From assembly GCA_963825405.1 (NCBI GenBank), contig CAWGTB010000003.1:1054001-1118000 (forward strand): 64,000 bases of DNA, in the 5' to 3' direction. Below the pieces are notes generated by a model. The model saw nothing but the letters and a program-made list of their open reading frames with translations, was not told where the DNA came from and made no database searches. Source of the stretch: JACPNO01 sp963825405. GTDB lineage: Bacteria > Acidobacteriota > Terriglobia > Bryobacterales > Bryobacteraceae. Shown in pieces: positions 46,487 to 55,782 of the stretch. Positions within the stretch are counted from its first letter, which is position 1, and every line of letters starts with the position of its first letter. A program made the translations under genes and the position numbers.

Positions 46487-47099
46487 TTAGCGGAATACTT
46501 GAAAAATTCGCCCTGCTGCGTCAACGCTCCACGTGTACATCCACACGCCCAGGCCAGTCACTGACAGCGCGACGATCAAGAGCACGAATCCAAAGCGGGC
46601 CAATTCGGCGTAGATGAAATAGGGAATCTTGGCGGCCAACAGCAGTTTCGAGCCATCGAGCGGCGGCACCGGCAGCAGATTGAAGATCGCCAGGTAGAGG
46701 CTGAGCCGCACGCCGCGCACGCAGTATAAGGCGACTGCCGGTGAAAACGCTGCCAGCCAACACCGCGATTCCCGCCAGCAAAACCGCGAGAACCACATTG
46801 CTCGCCGGACCGGCCAGCGCCACCAGCGCCAGCCCTTTGAGTCCCCAGCGCAATTGCGAGGGATTGGTATTCACCGGCTTGCCCCAGCCCATTAACCCGG
46901 CGCCCAGCAGGGAAGTCAGAGCGGGCAGAATCGTGGTGCCCAGCCAATCTACATGCGCCAGTGGATTCAGCGTTAAACGGCCTTCGCGGCGCGGGGTGTC
47001 ATCGCCCAGCATGGTGGCCACCCAGGCGTGGGCAAACTCATGCGGCGTCGTGAGCAGCCACAGCAGGGAAACGTTGATGAGTACGGCTTGATAATTCAT
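46487..47099 (-). CDS. Site-2 protease family (M50) membrane metalloprotease (one frame change)
   Basis: About 204 residues. Zinc motif H-E-F-A-H in a membrane helix (T-T-P-H-E-F-A-H-A-W-V-A) and the second metal-ligand motif F-N-L-L-P-V-P-P-L-D-G, separated by A-L-A-G-P-A-S-N. These are complete for the short M50 class. The frame changes near 46745, between G-S-V-F and S-P-A-V-A-L-Y. It starts at ATG 47099, overlapping the stop of a tiny upstream frame. Such proteases release membrane-bound regulators by intramembrane cleavage; an anti-sigma factor would be a reasonable substrate, but that is inference. Confidence 0.85.
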
Positions 47100-47170
47100 C
47101 GGCGCTGAATCGCGAAAGACCACAGCGCCAGCAGAGCAACTACCGCGAGCGCCGCGACCGTGGCTTTCAC
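47096..47170 (-). CDS. Possible 24-residue single-TM microprotein
   Basis: GTG 47170 opens a frame of 24 codons, K-A-T-V-A-A-L-A-V-V-A-L-L-A-L-W-S-F-A-I, followed by Q-R-R and TGA that overlaps the M50 ATG (ATGA). A single membrane helix and the overlap with the protease start are suggestive. There is no clear ribosome-binding site, and the frame extends upstream into the preceding gene without a start, so this could be chance. Confidence 0.28.
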   Translation of the reverse strand: MKATVAALAVVALLALWSFAIQRR

Positions 47171-47174
47171 TCGA

Positions 47175-47465
47175 TTACCCGGCTTCTTCGGAGGCTTTTT
47201 CCGCTTCGTCGGCTGCTTTGCGCCCGCCGGCTTTGGCTTCCGCCACCGCGTGCTTCGCTTCTTTCAAATGGGACCGTGGAACCTGCACGGTGAACTCAAG
47301 CGACGGAATCTGTGCCGGTCCGACGATAAATGACGGAATGCCATTCGATTCCAGAACGCCGTGGACGGTCAGGGCCTCCGTTTCCGCGTCGTGTCCTGAT
47401 GAGCTGAACAGCGTTACCAGATCCAACTCGTGCGAGGGATCGGACGGTTCTTGTTTCCGTGACAT
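47175..47465 (-). CDS. DUF2007-like putative signal-transducing protein
   Basis: A 96-residue soluble protein. The DUF2007-type core is seen in L-F-S-S-S-G-H-D-A-E-T-E-A-L-T-V-H-G-V-L-E-S-N-G and F-T-V-Q-V-P-R-S-H-L. The C-terminal tail (K-A-G-G-R-K-A-A-D-E-A-E-K) is helical and charged. CTGGAGAGAC precedes ATG 47465. It is co-oriented with the M50 gene and separated from it by 75 bases that hold the possible microprotein. Members are predicted to bind a ligand or partner, but no function is known. Confidence 0.75.
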   Translation of the reverse strand: MSRKQEPSDPSHELDLVTLFSSSGHDAETEALTVHGVLESNGIPSFIVGPAQIPSLEFTVQVPRSHLKEAKHAVAEAKAGGRKAADEAEKASEEAG

Positions 47466-47542
47466 GTCTCTCCAGGATATCGCACCACCGCATGAACCAA
47501 TGGATTAGAATATTAGGGTAGACCGCAAATCTGGAGGAAAGT

Positions 47543-47809
47543 ATGGCTGAGCAAGAAGACGGCGGAAGATTGAGCTGGTTCCTGGCGGGTGCGATTGTAG
47601 GCGCGGCCGTAGCCCTGCTGTACGCTCCCAAGGCGGGCAAAGAGACGCGCAAGTTCATCAGCAAGAAAACGGAGTCAAGCCGCGACGCTTTGGCCGACAG
47701 TGGCAAGGAAGTCCTTGAAAAAGGCCGCGAATTCTACGACAAGGGCAAAGAAATCGCCGACGACGCTGCCGAGCTTTTTGAGCGCGGGCGCAAGCTCGTG
47801 CGCGGCTGA
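47543..47809 (+). CDS. YtxH domain protein
   Basis: An 88-residue protein with an N-terminal membrane helix (L-S-W-F-L-A-G-A-I-V-G-A-A-V-A-L-L-Y-A-P-K) followed by G-K-E-T-R-K, the YtxH signature, and an amphipathic helix tail (L-E-K-G-R-E-F-Y-D-K-G-K-E). GGAGGAAA directly precedes the ATG. Such proteins occur in general-stress regulons, but the role is not defined. It is followed by the MBL hydrolase gene with a gap of 23 bases. Confidence 0.88.
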   Translation: MAEQEDGGRLSWFLAGAIVGAAVALLYAPKAGKETRKFISKKTESSRDALADSGKEVLEKGREFYDKGKEIADDAAELFERGRKLVRG

Positions 47810-47820
47810 TCGTCCGCAAT

Positions 47821-47826
47821 TCTAAT
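47821..47826 (+). promoter_or_regulatory. -10 hexamer TCTAAT, 6 bases before ATG 47833
   Basis: Five of six consensus positions match; followed by TCGCGA and ATG. Confidence 0.45.
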
Positions 47827-47832
47827 TCGCGA

Positions 47833-48695
47833 ATGGCTCGCCTCGCTCTGGGCGGCTTCGAGATCACTCGGATTCAAGCCGGCATCTACCATTGGGATGG
47901 CGGGGCAATTTTCGGCGTCGTTCCCAAAACTCTGTGGAGCAAAGCCGCGCCCGCCGATGAGCTGAACCGCGTTGCGATGGCGTTCAATTGCTACGTCATT
48001 CAGACCGGCGATCACACGATTCTGGTCGAGACGGGCGAGGGCGGCAAGATGCCGGAAAAAGCCCGCGCCCGCATGAAGTTGCCCGCTGCTGCACGAGCCG
48101 CTTGCCGGAAATACTCGCCGCCAATGGCATCGATCCGGACAAGATTGACATCGTGGTGAACAGCCATCTCCACTTCGATCATTGCGGCGGCAATACGATT
48201 TTGACCGGCGGCATGGCGCGTGCCGCATTTCCGAATGCCCGCTACTACACGCGGCGCGGCGAGTGGGAACACGCTCACGAGCGCCACATCCGCGACAGTG
48301 TGAGCTATATCGATAACAACTACGATCCGCTGGTGGAATCGGGACAAATGGAATTATTGGATGAGGATCGCGAAGTCGCGCCGGGGGTCAAAGTGCATCT
48401 GGCGCCAGGGCACAATCGCGACATGTTGGTGCTGACCGCATCCTCCGGCGGCCGGACCTTTTGTTTTTTCTCGGATCTGATTCCCAGCGCCGCGCATCTT
48501 ACACCTAGCTGGGTTGCGGCGTTCGATTTGTTTCCGCTGCAAGCGATTGATAATAAAATTCGCTGGATCGAGCAGGCGTCGCGCGGCAACTGGGTATGCG
48601 GTTTCGGGCATGATAAAGACGTCGCTTTCGCCTCGCTGACGCCGGACGGGCAAATCTCTCCACAGGAAATTTATGCAAACACAGACGCAAAGTGA
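47833..48695 (+). CDS. Metallo-beta-lactamase-fold hydrolase (frame change)
   Basis: About 286 residues, MBL fold. The metal site is S-H-L-H-F-D-H-C-G-G-N, with later ligands in A-P-G-H-N-R and a C-terminal G-F-G-H-D-K-D. Family members hydrolyse lactones, thioesters or phosphodiesters. The frame changes near 48090 and differs by one lost or two gained bases, after K-A-R-A-R-M-K and before L-P-E-I-L-A-A-N-G-I. The stop overlaps the start region of the aldehyde dehydrogenase, so the two are coupled. Confidence 0.82.
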
Positions 48696-50241
48696 ATTCC
48701 GCAACGAGCCGCTCACCGATTTTTCGCAGCCCGCCAATCGCAAAGCGATGGAGCAGGCGCTGGCAAAAGTGCGCGCCGCGTTTGGCAAGGAATATGACCT
48801 CATCATCGCCGGTGAGCGCGTGCGCACAGCGGATAAGTTGAAGTCGGTGAATCCGTCGCGGCCGTCCGAAGTAGTGGGAATTCACCAGAAGGCCACGCCT
48901 GAGCTGGCGACGCGCGCGGTGGAATCGGCCTACGCGTATTTTCGCGAATGGAGCGCGACCAAGCCGGAAGATCGCGTGGCCAAAGTCCGCCGCGTGGCGC
49001 AATTGATTCGAGAGCGCAAATTCGAAATGGACGCCTGGCTGGTTTACGAAGCCGGCAAAACCTGGCCCGAAGCCGATGCCGATGTGTCGGAAGCCATCGA
49101 TTTCTGCGAATATTACGCGCGTGATATGGCGAGGCTGGCTGGGCCGCGTCCCGCCGAAGTCCAGATGCCGGGCGAGCGCGATGAGATACGGTACCTGCCG
49201 CTGGGCGTGGGCGTGATCATTCCGCCATGGAATTTTCCGCTGGCGATTCTGGTGGGCATGACGACGGCGGCGCTGGTGGCCGGCAACACGGTGGTGATTA
49301 AGCCTTCGAGCGAAACGCCGACCATCGCCGCGCAATTTGCCGAACTGCTGCTCGAAGCGGGCTTCCCGGATAAATCGTTCAACTTCGTGCCGGGCAGCGG
49401 AGCGGCCATCGGCGATTTGCTGGTGCAGCATCCCAAAACGCGGTTCGTGGCGTTCACCGGTTCGCGCGACGTTGGCCTGCGCATCAACGAATTGGCGGCA
49501 AAACATCAGCCCGGCCAGTTGTGGATTAAGCGCGTGATCGCGGAAATGGGCGGCAAGGACGCGATCGTGGTGGATGGCGAAGTGGATCTCGACAAGGCCG
49601 TTGACGGGGTGCTGGCGTCGGCTTTCGGCTATCAGGGGCAGAAGTGTTCGGCGTGTTCGCGGGCGATTGTGGATGCGCGTGTGTACGACAGTTTCCTGGA
49701 GAAGCTGAAGCCGAAGGCCGAGGCTCTGACCATAGGTCAGTCCGACGATCCGGCGAATTTCATGGGGCCGGTGATCAGCGACAGCGCGCGGAAGTCCATC
49801 ACGAACTATATCGAGGTGGGCTCGAAAGAAGGCCGGCGCATTACGGGTGGCGCATCGTCTGCATCCGGCGATGGTTATTTCGTCCCGCCCACGATCATCG
49901 CCGACGTGGATTCCAAGGCGCGAATTTTCCAGGAGGAGATTTTTGGGCCCGTGCTGGCGGTTACCAAGGCGAAGAATTTCGAACACGCGATGGAACTGGC
50001 CAACGACTCGCAGTACGGCCTGACGGGCGCTGTTTTTTCCAACAATCCCGAGCACATCAAGCAGGCGCGCGAGCAGTTCTTCGTCGGCAATTTGTACCTG
50101 AATCGCAAGTGCACGGGTGCCATGGTGGGCGCGCATCCGTTCGGCGGATTCAATCTCTCGGGAACGGATTCCAAGGCGGGCGGACCGGATTATTTGCTGT
50201 TGTTTTTGCAGGCGAAGTCTATCGCTGAGCGGGTCGGATAG
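48673..50241 (+). CDS. rocA: L-glutamate gamma-semialdehyde (1-pyrroline-5-carboxylate) dehydrogenase
   Basis: Intact 522-residue ALDH of the P5C dehydrogenase type, converting glutamate-5-semialdehyde to glutamate with NAD. Motifs: P-P-W-N-F-P-L-A-I, V-I-K-P-S-S-E-T-P, F-T-G-S-R-D-V-G, E-M-G-G-K-D-A with catalytic Glu, and nucleophile Cys in Q-G-Q-K-C-S-A-C-S-R. C-terminal N-R-K-C-T-G-A-M-V-G matches the RocA/PruA group. It overlaps the MBL gene and lacks a PRODH partner in the window; with glutamate dehydrogenase it could feed 2-oxoglutarate. Choice of rocA over pruA is by length. Confidence 0.88.
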   Translation: MQTQTQSEFRNEPLTDFSQPANRKAMEQALAKVRAAFGKEYDLIIAGERVRTADKLKSVNPSRPSEVVGIHQKATPELATRAVESAYAYFREWSATKPEDRVAKVRRVAQLIRERKFEMDAWLVYEAGKTWPEADADVSEAIDFCEYYARDMARLAGPRPAEVQMPGERDEIRYLPLGVGVIIPPWNFPLAILVGMTTAALVAGNTVVIKPSSETPTIAAQFAELLLEAGFPDKSFNFVPGSGAAIGDLLVQHPKTRFVAFTGSRDVGLRINELAAKHQPGQLWIKRVIAEMGGKDAIVVDGEVDLDKAVDGVLASAFGYQGQKCSACSRAIVDARVYDSFLEKLKPKAEALTIGQSDDPANFMGPVISDSARKSITNYIEVGSKEGRRITGGASSASGDGYFVPPTIIADVDSKARIFQEEIFGPVLAVTKAKNFEHAMELANDSQYGLTGAVFSNNPEHIKQAREQFFVGNLYLNRKCTGAMVGAHPFGGFNLSGTDSKAGGPDYLLLFLQAKSIAERVG

Positions 50242-50404
50242 GAGGGCCGCATCCAATTACTCGCATGAGACTATCGGGCGATTTTGTCGACAGGCTCATG
50301 CAGTTGACTCAAACCCGGGCAGGAATTCACTGATCGGCAATCGGGGCCGTGGCGTTGCGAGAACCTCGTGGTGATACTCGTATACTCGATCTGTCTAGTT
50401 CAAG

Positions 50405-50635
50405 CTATTTACCGTAAAATTCGATTTTCTGTGGGCCGCCATGGGTAAGCCACTCTTCGACAATCTGAAATGCCTTCGCTCGGTAAGCGCCGTCGGGATC
50501 GTGGTGCAATGAAATGTCCGATAGCACGAGTGTTAGTTCCTGGCCATTGGTGGACTTCAGCATGTACCATGCCTGATCGCTGACGCCGCCACCTGAAGGA
50601 GCAGCGTCGGGTTCGTTGAGCAGGCTGGCCTTCAA
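50405..50635 (-). CDS. Small hypothetical protein, start uncertain
   Basis: A frame of 76 codons from TTG 50635, with reading open upstream to a stop but without an ATG. It contains A-W-Y-M-L-K-S-T-N-G-Q-E-L-T-L-V-L-S-D-I-S and V-E-E-W-L-T-H-G-G-P-Q-K-I-E-F, which look like protein rather than noise. The gene may be a 5'-truncated or frame-broken copy. Nothing in the 163-base gap before it or the 162-base gap after it was recognised. Confidence 0.4.
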   Translation of the reverse strand: MKASLLNEPDAAPSGGGVSDQAWYMLKSTNGQELTLVLSDISLHHDPDGAYRAKAFQIVEEWLTHGGPQKIEFYGK

Positions 50636-50785
50636 TTTGCCGTTCGGGGTGTCAAACTCGTGGCCGTGAATGGGAAAAAGAGCACGGCGTGTTTGATGTG
50701 ATATGCCCCTTTATTTTACGTCACGGGATGTCGGTCGGGTGACGTAGAAGAACCAGGAATTCTTCCATCCCCTTCCATCCTGAGT

Positions 50786-50791
50786 TAGACT
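50786..50791 (+). promoter_or_regulatory. -10 hexamer TAGACT, 6 bases before ATG 50798
   Basis: TAGACT followed by ATTCCC and the peroxiredoxin ATG. Upstream TTCCAT repeats give at best a weak -35. Confidence 0.45.
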
Positions 50792-50797
50792 ATTCCC

Positions 50798-51457
50798 ATG
50801 TCACTGCGAATTAACGAAGAAGCTCCGAATTTCACCGCCGAAACCACGCAAGGCACGATCGACTTTCACGAATGGATCGGCGATGGCTGGGCGATTCTGT
50901 TTTCCCACCCGAAGGATTTTACGCCCGTGTGCACCACCGAGCTCGGCTACATGGCCGGCCTGCAGCCCGAATTTGCCAAGCGCAACACCAAGATCATCGG
51001 CCTCAGCGTCGACCCGGTGACCAGCCACGGCAAGTGGGCCGCGGACATCGAAGAGACCCAGGGCCACAAGGTCAACTACCCGATGATCGGCGACCCGGAG
51101 CTGAAGATCGCCAAGCTCTACGACATGCTGCCGGCAGACTCCGGAACCACCTCGGAAGGCCGCACGGCCGCGAACAACGCCACCGTGCGCACGGTCTTCA
51201 TCGTCGGTCCGGACAAGAAAATCAAGCTGATGCTGAGCTATCCCATGAGCACCGGCCGCAACTTCGACGAAGTGCTGCGCGTGCTCGATTCGATGCAGCT
51301 CACTGCCAAGCACAAGGTCGCGACGCCGGTGAATTGGAAGAACGGCGACGACGTGATCATCCTGCCGGCGGTGACGGACGAAGAAGCGAAGCAGAAGTAT
51401 CCGGGCGGCTGGAAGTCGCCGAAGCCCTATCTGCGGATCGTTCCGCAACCGAAGTAG
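50798..51457 (+). CDS. 1-Cys type peroxiredoxin (Prx6 group)
   Basis: An intact 219-residue peroxiredoxin that reduces peroxides by a peroxidatic Cys in D-F-T-P-V-C-T-T-E-L-G (about residue 46). Other Prx6 features are the N-terminal I-N-E-E-A-P-N-F-T-A-E-T, the late R-T-V-F-I-V-G-P-D-K-K and the long C-terminal extension with D-D-V-I-I-L-P-A-V. There is no resolving Cys in the usual place. It would protect the cytoplasm from hydroperoxides. Confidence 0.93.
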   Translation: MSLRINEEAPNFTAETTQGTIDFHEWIGDGWAILFSHPKDFTPVCTTELGYMAGLQPEFAKRNTKIIGLSVDPVTSHGKWAADIEETQGHKVNYPMIGDPELKIAKLYDMLPADSGTTSEGRTAANNATVRTVFIVGPDKKIKLMLSYPMSTGRNFDEVLRVLDSMQLTAKHKVATPVNWKNGDDVIILPAVTDEEAKQKYPGGWKSPKPYLRIVPQPK

Positions 51458-51772
51458 AGGGCGAGGGGGCTACCTAATCTGCTGGTTGCGCGCTTCGACC
51501 TCGTGCAGCCTTGATTACGCTGCTGCGCCTTGGGCCACGGACCATTTCGCTGCCACGTTTCCTGCAGCGCTGCCATCGGCTTTTTATTTTCCAGCTCGAA
51601 TATTTGTCTTGGTTTTCATTGCCTGTCTCCTGTTCACTTGGTAAGGCAGTTTGTGTGCCAATCACTAGTAGGCCTGGAATTGATTGTGCCGACTGGAGGT
51701 GCGGGAGGGTTTGCGTTTGGGGACGCTCCCCGCCTATCTGAACGGATAGAAACCGGCAGCGAATGGATAGCT
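51458..51772. other. 315-base gap with remnants of a small minus-strand protein
   Basis: Between the peroxiredoxin and CHAT genes. On the minus strand AGGAGACAGGC precedes ATG 51619, a good ribosome-binding site, but the frame M-K-T-K-T-N-I stops after 11 codons. In another frame E-L-E-N-K-K-P-M-A-A-L-Q-E-T-W follows, and L-H-E-V-E-A-R-N-Q-Q-I-R ends at a TAG at 51470-51472. This could be a roughly 50-residue protein with two or more frame changes, or a decayed gene downstream of CHAT. The rest shows nothing I recognise. Confidence 0.3.
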
Positions 51773-54375
51773 TTACCGCCCCGCATAACGCGTAAAAACC
51801 TGGAACGCGGCCCAGTAATACGGCTTGCGGAAAACATTATCAGACCGCATTAGTTCCAGTTGCGCCGAACGCAATGCAGCCTCAGGCGGCTGGCCGGCGG
51901 CGATCTCGCGGTAGAAATGATCCATCAGAACCGGCGTGGCGGCATCATCGACATCCCACAACCCCGCGACCACGTGGCGCGCGCCGGCCTGCAGGAATGC
52001 CCAACTGAATCCGATCAGCCCTTCGCCTTCGTACGAGCGGCTGCCGGCGCTGCGGCATGCCGAGATCGTGACCAGATCGGCGCGCACGGGCAAATCGAGA
52101 ATATCGCGCGCGTAGAGTTTGTATTGGTTTTCATGAGCTGACAAAATTACCGCCGAGTTCAGCGGGCTTTCCCGATTGGCTGTGGCGTGGGCCGCAAAAT
52201 GAATCGCGGTGAAATCCTGCGGCCGGGCTTCCCGGTACTTTTGTGGATACGCTTCGGCGCCCGTGAACGCCTCGCTGCCGGCGCTGGGGAATCGCGCAGC
52301 CACCAGTTCCGCCTCCTTTTTCACGTGGGCAAGCGGCGGATACTCTTTGTCGGCGGCGAGCGGGTCGCCGAGCAGCAGCAAGCGCGGCTTTTCACGCTTA
52401 CCGGCTTTCTCGCCCTTCAGCACCGCGAGCGAGGGGGCGATGGCGAGGTGACGTCTTCGATCCAGTAATGCGGCGTGCCGCCAGCCACCACCAGCGTTTC
52501 AAAATTCAGATCGTGCAGACGGCCGTTGGGTACGATCATCACGTTCGACCCGGGGGGCACGAGCGCCGCGGCGGGCGCGACCAGTTCGTCATACAACTGT
52601 TTCGCGGCTGCCTGTCCGGTGTCCAAGCGGATTTTGAAGGTTGGCGATGGCGCGGTTGTGCTGTTCCACCAGCGTTTGAATGCGGCCTTCCGGCGGCAGG
52701 GTGAATTGCGCGATCCCGCGCGCGGTCACCACCCATAGATACGAACGCTCCGGGGCCAACCAGTACGAAAGCAGCACCGTGTGCGACGCCGCTGCCAGGC
52801 GCATGGCATCTTTAGCCTGGAACGCTCGGCAGCGCAGTCGAAAGCCCTTCGAGCTTCTGGGCAAGCAGGCGCGCGCGGGATGTTTCGGCGGTCTCAAGCG
52901 CTCGCTCGATCTGCTTACCCTCGGCCAGAAAGCCGACGTAGGCGCGATAAAACTCGATGATGTTGCTAAGGAACGTGATCTTGGATTGATCGCTGAGCGC
53001 CAGCCATTCTTTGTCGATTACGGCGATGGCGGCGCGATATTCTTCCTCCGCCTCCGCCGTTTTTCCCTGCGCCTGATACATCTGCGCCAGGCCGCCGTGA
53101 GCTTCCCACGCGATATTCGGCTGCTGCGCCGAGAGCGCGATCAGATCGCGAAAGGCGGGTTCGGCGAGCTCGTACTTGCCGCGGCGCTGGCGATCGATGC
53201 CAAATCCAGTTTCGTGTACATTTCGCCGGTGGGATCCGCGAGACCTTCGCCCGGCAGTCAGCGCTTCGCGGCTAAATTGTTCGGCGGCATCCAAGTCGCC
53301 CTTGCCCAGACTGGCCCACGCGCAATTGTGAAGCCAGATGACGACGTAGGGGCGATTAGCCGTCTGCTCTGCCATCTGCCGGGCTTTTTGATAATACGAA
53401 ATCGCTCTATCGAAATCGCCGCGCACCAGATAGATATTTCCAATGTCGCCCAGCCAAAGGTGGCGATCGTTCTGGCGGCCGATTTGCCCGGCGAGTCCTT
53501 CGCTGCCGATGAACAGCGACAGCGCGCGATCGAAATTGCCCAGGCGGTAGTAGCACCAGCCGAGATTGCCACGAGCCTGCTGCACCACGCCTCTCGCGCC
53601 GACGCTCTGCGCCATGGATTCAGCCTGCTCGAACCAGGCGATGGCTTCGTCGAATCGCGACTGATCCATGCGCACGTAGCCGGTAACGTTGAGCGCGTTC
53701 GCAATCCAAAAGGGATCCTCGAAGCGTGCGCGCCAGCTCGAGCGCGTGCTGGGCGGTGGCGACGGCCTCATCGCCGGTCGACGACGTGGCCAGTTTGATC
53801 TCAATCCGCGTCAGCAGCGCGGGAAGGTTCTGCTGAATTGCCAGCTCGCGCGCTTGCGCAAATAGTTTGCGGGACTCGGCGTCGCCGCCCATGCGCCGTT
53901 TGGCGTCGCCTAAATCGAGCCAGAGATGTGCCTGCAGCTCCGGCGAAGCCGTGCCGCCGAGAGCGGATAATTCCTGCAGGCAGGCCAGCGATTCCGCCGT
54001 ACGGCCGCGATCCAGTAGAATTTCCGATCGCAGCAGTTGGAATTGCCAATACCACGTCGATTGGGGTTGGGCCCGGTAGGTGCGGACGGCGGCCTCGGTC
54101 TGGCGCAGAGCCGGATCCAATTCCCCGTGGCGAAGCTTTTTTTCCGAGTCACTGAAAACCGACTCGGGCGGCGCCTGGGAAAAAATTCCGCAGGCGGATG
54201 ACAACAAGGTAAGTAGCGCCAGCAGCGCTACGGCGTAAAGGGCCGGGAGGGACGCGATCCGCCGCCGCCCGCTCCTCCGGCTCCGCCACCACCGGGATTT
54301 CCCAGGTCGAAGCGCAGCAATTCTACCCACTGAGCGTTTTTGCAGCACTCGTGATCCAATGGCAGCCACTTCCAA
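51773..54375 (-). CDS. TPR-CHAT caspase-like protease, lipoprotein type (several frame changes)
   Basis: About 860 residues. The N terminus has a hydrophobic segment ending T-L-L-S-S-A-C-G, likely a lipid-attached or signal-anchored start; the exact start is uncertain. Tetratricopeptide repeats fill the first two thirds (W-F-E-Q-A-E-S-M-A-Q, A-R-G-N-L-G-W-C-Y-Y-R-L-G-N-F, A-I-S-Y-Y-Q-K-A-R). The C-terminal CHAT domain carries the catalytic His in I-H-F-A-A-H-A and Cys in V-T-I-S-A-C-R-S-A-G, the caspase-like dyad. Frame changes lie near 52440, 52635, 52825, 53200-53260 and 53745. It is the last gene of a sigma-factor operon and is probably activated by a signal sensed by the TPRs. Confidence 0.87.
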
Positions 54376-55027
54376 TCCGCAAAGTAGACGATACCAAAAT
54401 CTTCAATACGAATTCGGCGGGTGTCCGCGGAGACCTCGATCACTTTGCCGTTGGGCGCGGCAATTTTTCCGGGATAGTCGGGATCACTGGCGATGGGCGT
54501 GGGCTGGATATCGGGCCCGATGCCGCTCAAGTAATCGGCCCGCTGCCGCTCCGAAAAGGCGAAAGGCGCGGGAAGTTTCAAGTCGCGGGTGTAGGGATAT
54601 CCGTAGATGGTCAAATCGTCGTATACCGGCGGCAGGGGCAGAATGCGCGGGTGACGCGGGCGGCCGGGATCGTAGTACCAGGGCTCGCGATATTCGGTAA
54701 TCACGTGGCTTGAATGCGCGCCGCGGTGAGAACGCCCTTGATGTTGAGATTGGTAATCCACGACGTGGCCTCGGTGCGGTGCGCCGGGCCGTCCTGATGG
54801 GCTCGGACTTGTACCTGGTAGCGGTCGAAGGTGATCTCGCGCTGGCCCTTCTTGCGTTCGGGAATTTCTGCCCGTCTGCCATCGGGATCGTCGGGTTGGT
54901 TGTGTTCTTTCTCGCCAATATATTCCGCTGTGAAAGTGGGGGGATAGAAATCGCCATCGCCATCGACGTACTGAAAATGGGCGGCAACCGCCTTGGCTTC
55001 GTAGATGTATCTTTCGCCGGGTTTCAT
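54228..55027 (-). CDS. Orphan protein of the CHAT operon with Gly-rich tail (one frame change)
   Basis: About 266 residues; no recognised domain. The N-terminal part has R-Y-I-Y-E-A-K-A-V-A-A-H-F-Q-Y-V-D-G-D-G-D, with a C-terminal region I-R-I-E-D-F-G-I-V-Y-F-A-D-W-K-W-L and H-E-C-C-K-N. It ends in a flexible tail G-G-G-G-A-G-G-A-G-G-G-G-S-R-P-S-R-P. The frame changes near 54720. Its 3' end overlaps the CHAT gene start region. Position between anti-sigma and protease makes it a candidate CHAT substrate or adaptor, which is inference. Confidence 0.72.
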
Positions 55028-55037
55028 CGGTCCTAGT

Positions 55038-55721
55038 CTAGCGCTCGATCAGGTGAAGGCGGGAAAGCTCGGCTGGTTGGCCGTGATCGATTCCGCTCAG
55101 AATAAAAAGATAACGGCCAGGCTTCAATACCGCAACCGGCACGGCGAGCGTGTGTTCCGATGACGTGTCAGCGGTCAGGCCGGCAGGCGCCGGCACCGAT
55201 CCCTGCGCGACGACGGCGCCAGCTTCATTCTGAATCTGGTACGAGAAGCGGTCGAATTTCTGGCCGGGATGCAGGTCAACGGTGGCGGCGAAAAATGGCT
55301 CACCGGCCGTTAGCTCCTTCTCGCGGTCGCCGCGCGAATTTTGCGCCAGGCCGAATTGCGGATAGAATCGCGGAGCGCTGGCGTCGGCGATTTCCCGGTG
55401 TAAAACGTCAGTATGGCGCACAGCCACCACCAATCCGACCAACAGCACGGCGTTGGCCGCAACTGAAATCATCGCCGGACGGAATGCGAGAAACTCGCGC
55501 CAGAAATTGCGCCGCTCAGTCCTGACGGCGAGCGGCATCGGCTTGTCCCGCAGCACCGCCGTGGCGTTGGCGCGAAACGCGGCAGCGGCGCGCACGTCTT
55601 CGGCGCACTCCGCGCAATCGAAATAATGCTCCTCGAACGCCTCGCGTTCTTCGGCTGAAAACTCACCCAGCAAGTAACGCTCCGTGGCGTGGAGCTCTAC
55701 TGCCATCTCATGATTCATCAC
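55038..55721 (-). CDS. Membrane anti-sigma factor with ZAS zinc finger
   Basis: A 227-residue anti-sigma factor. The zinc motif H-Y-F-D-C-A-E-C (H-x3-C-x2-C) lies near residue 33, after E-R-Y-L-L-G-E-F-S-A-E-E-R-E-A-F. One membrane helix (A-M-I-S-V-A-A-N-A-V-L-L-V-G-L-V-V-A-V) precedes a beta-rich outer domain ending L-K-P-G-R-Y-L-F-I-L-S-G-I. It would bind the sigma factor encoded next to it and release it on an envelope signal. Sequence and length agree with anti-sigma proteins in acidobacterial CHAT operons. Confidence 0.9.
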   Translation of the reverse strand: MMNHEMAVELHATERYLLGEFSAEEREAFEEHYFDCAECAEDVRAAAAFRANATAVLRDKPMPLAVRTERRNFWREFLAFRPAMISVAANAVLLVGLVVAVRHTDVLHREIADASAPRFYPQFGLAQNSRGDREKELTAGEPFFAATVDLHPGQKFDRFSYQIQNEAGAVVAQGSVPAPAGLTADTSSEHTLAVPVAVLKPGRYLFILSGIDHGQPAELSRLHLIER

Positions 55722-55782
55722 TAACCTGCCCCATCAACATCGTGAGCTGGCGCGCCGAAACGTTTCATGGCTGCAGGTGAAT

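Noticed and set aside
48505..50256. 583-codon open frame antisense to the aldehyde dehydrogenase
   Set aside because: It mirrors the codon bias of an intact, well-conserved gene; residue composition is His/Arg-rich and has no domain.
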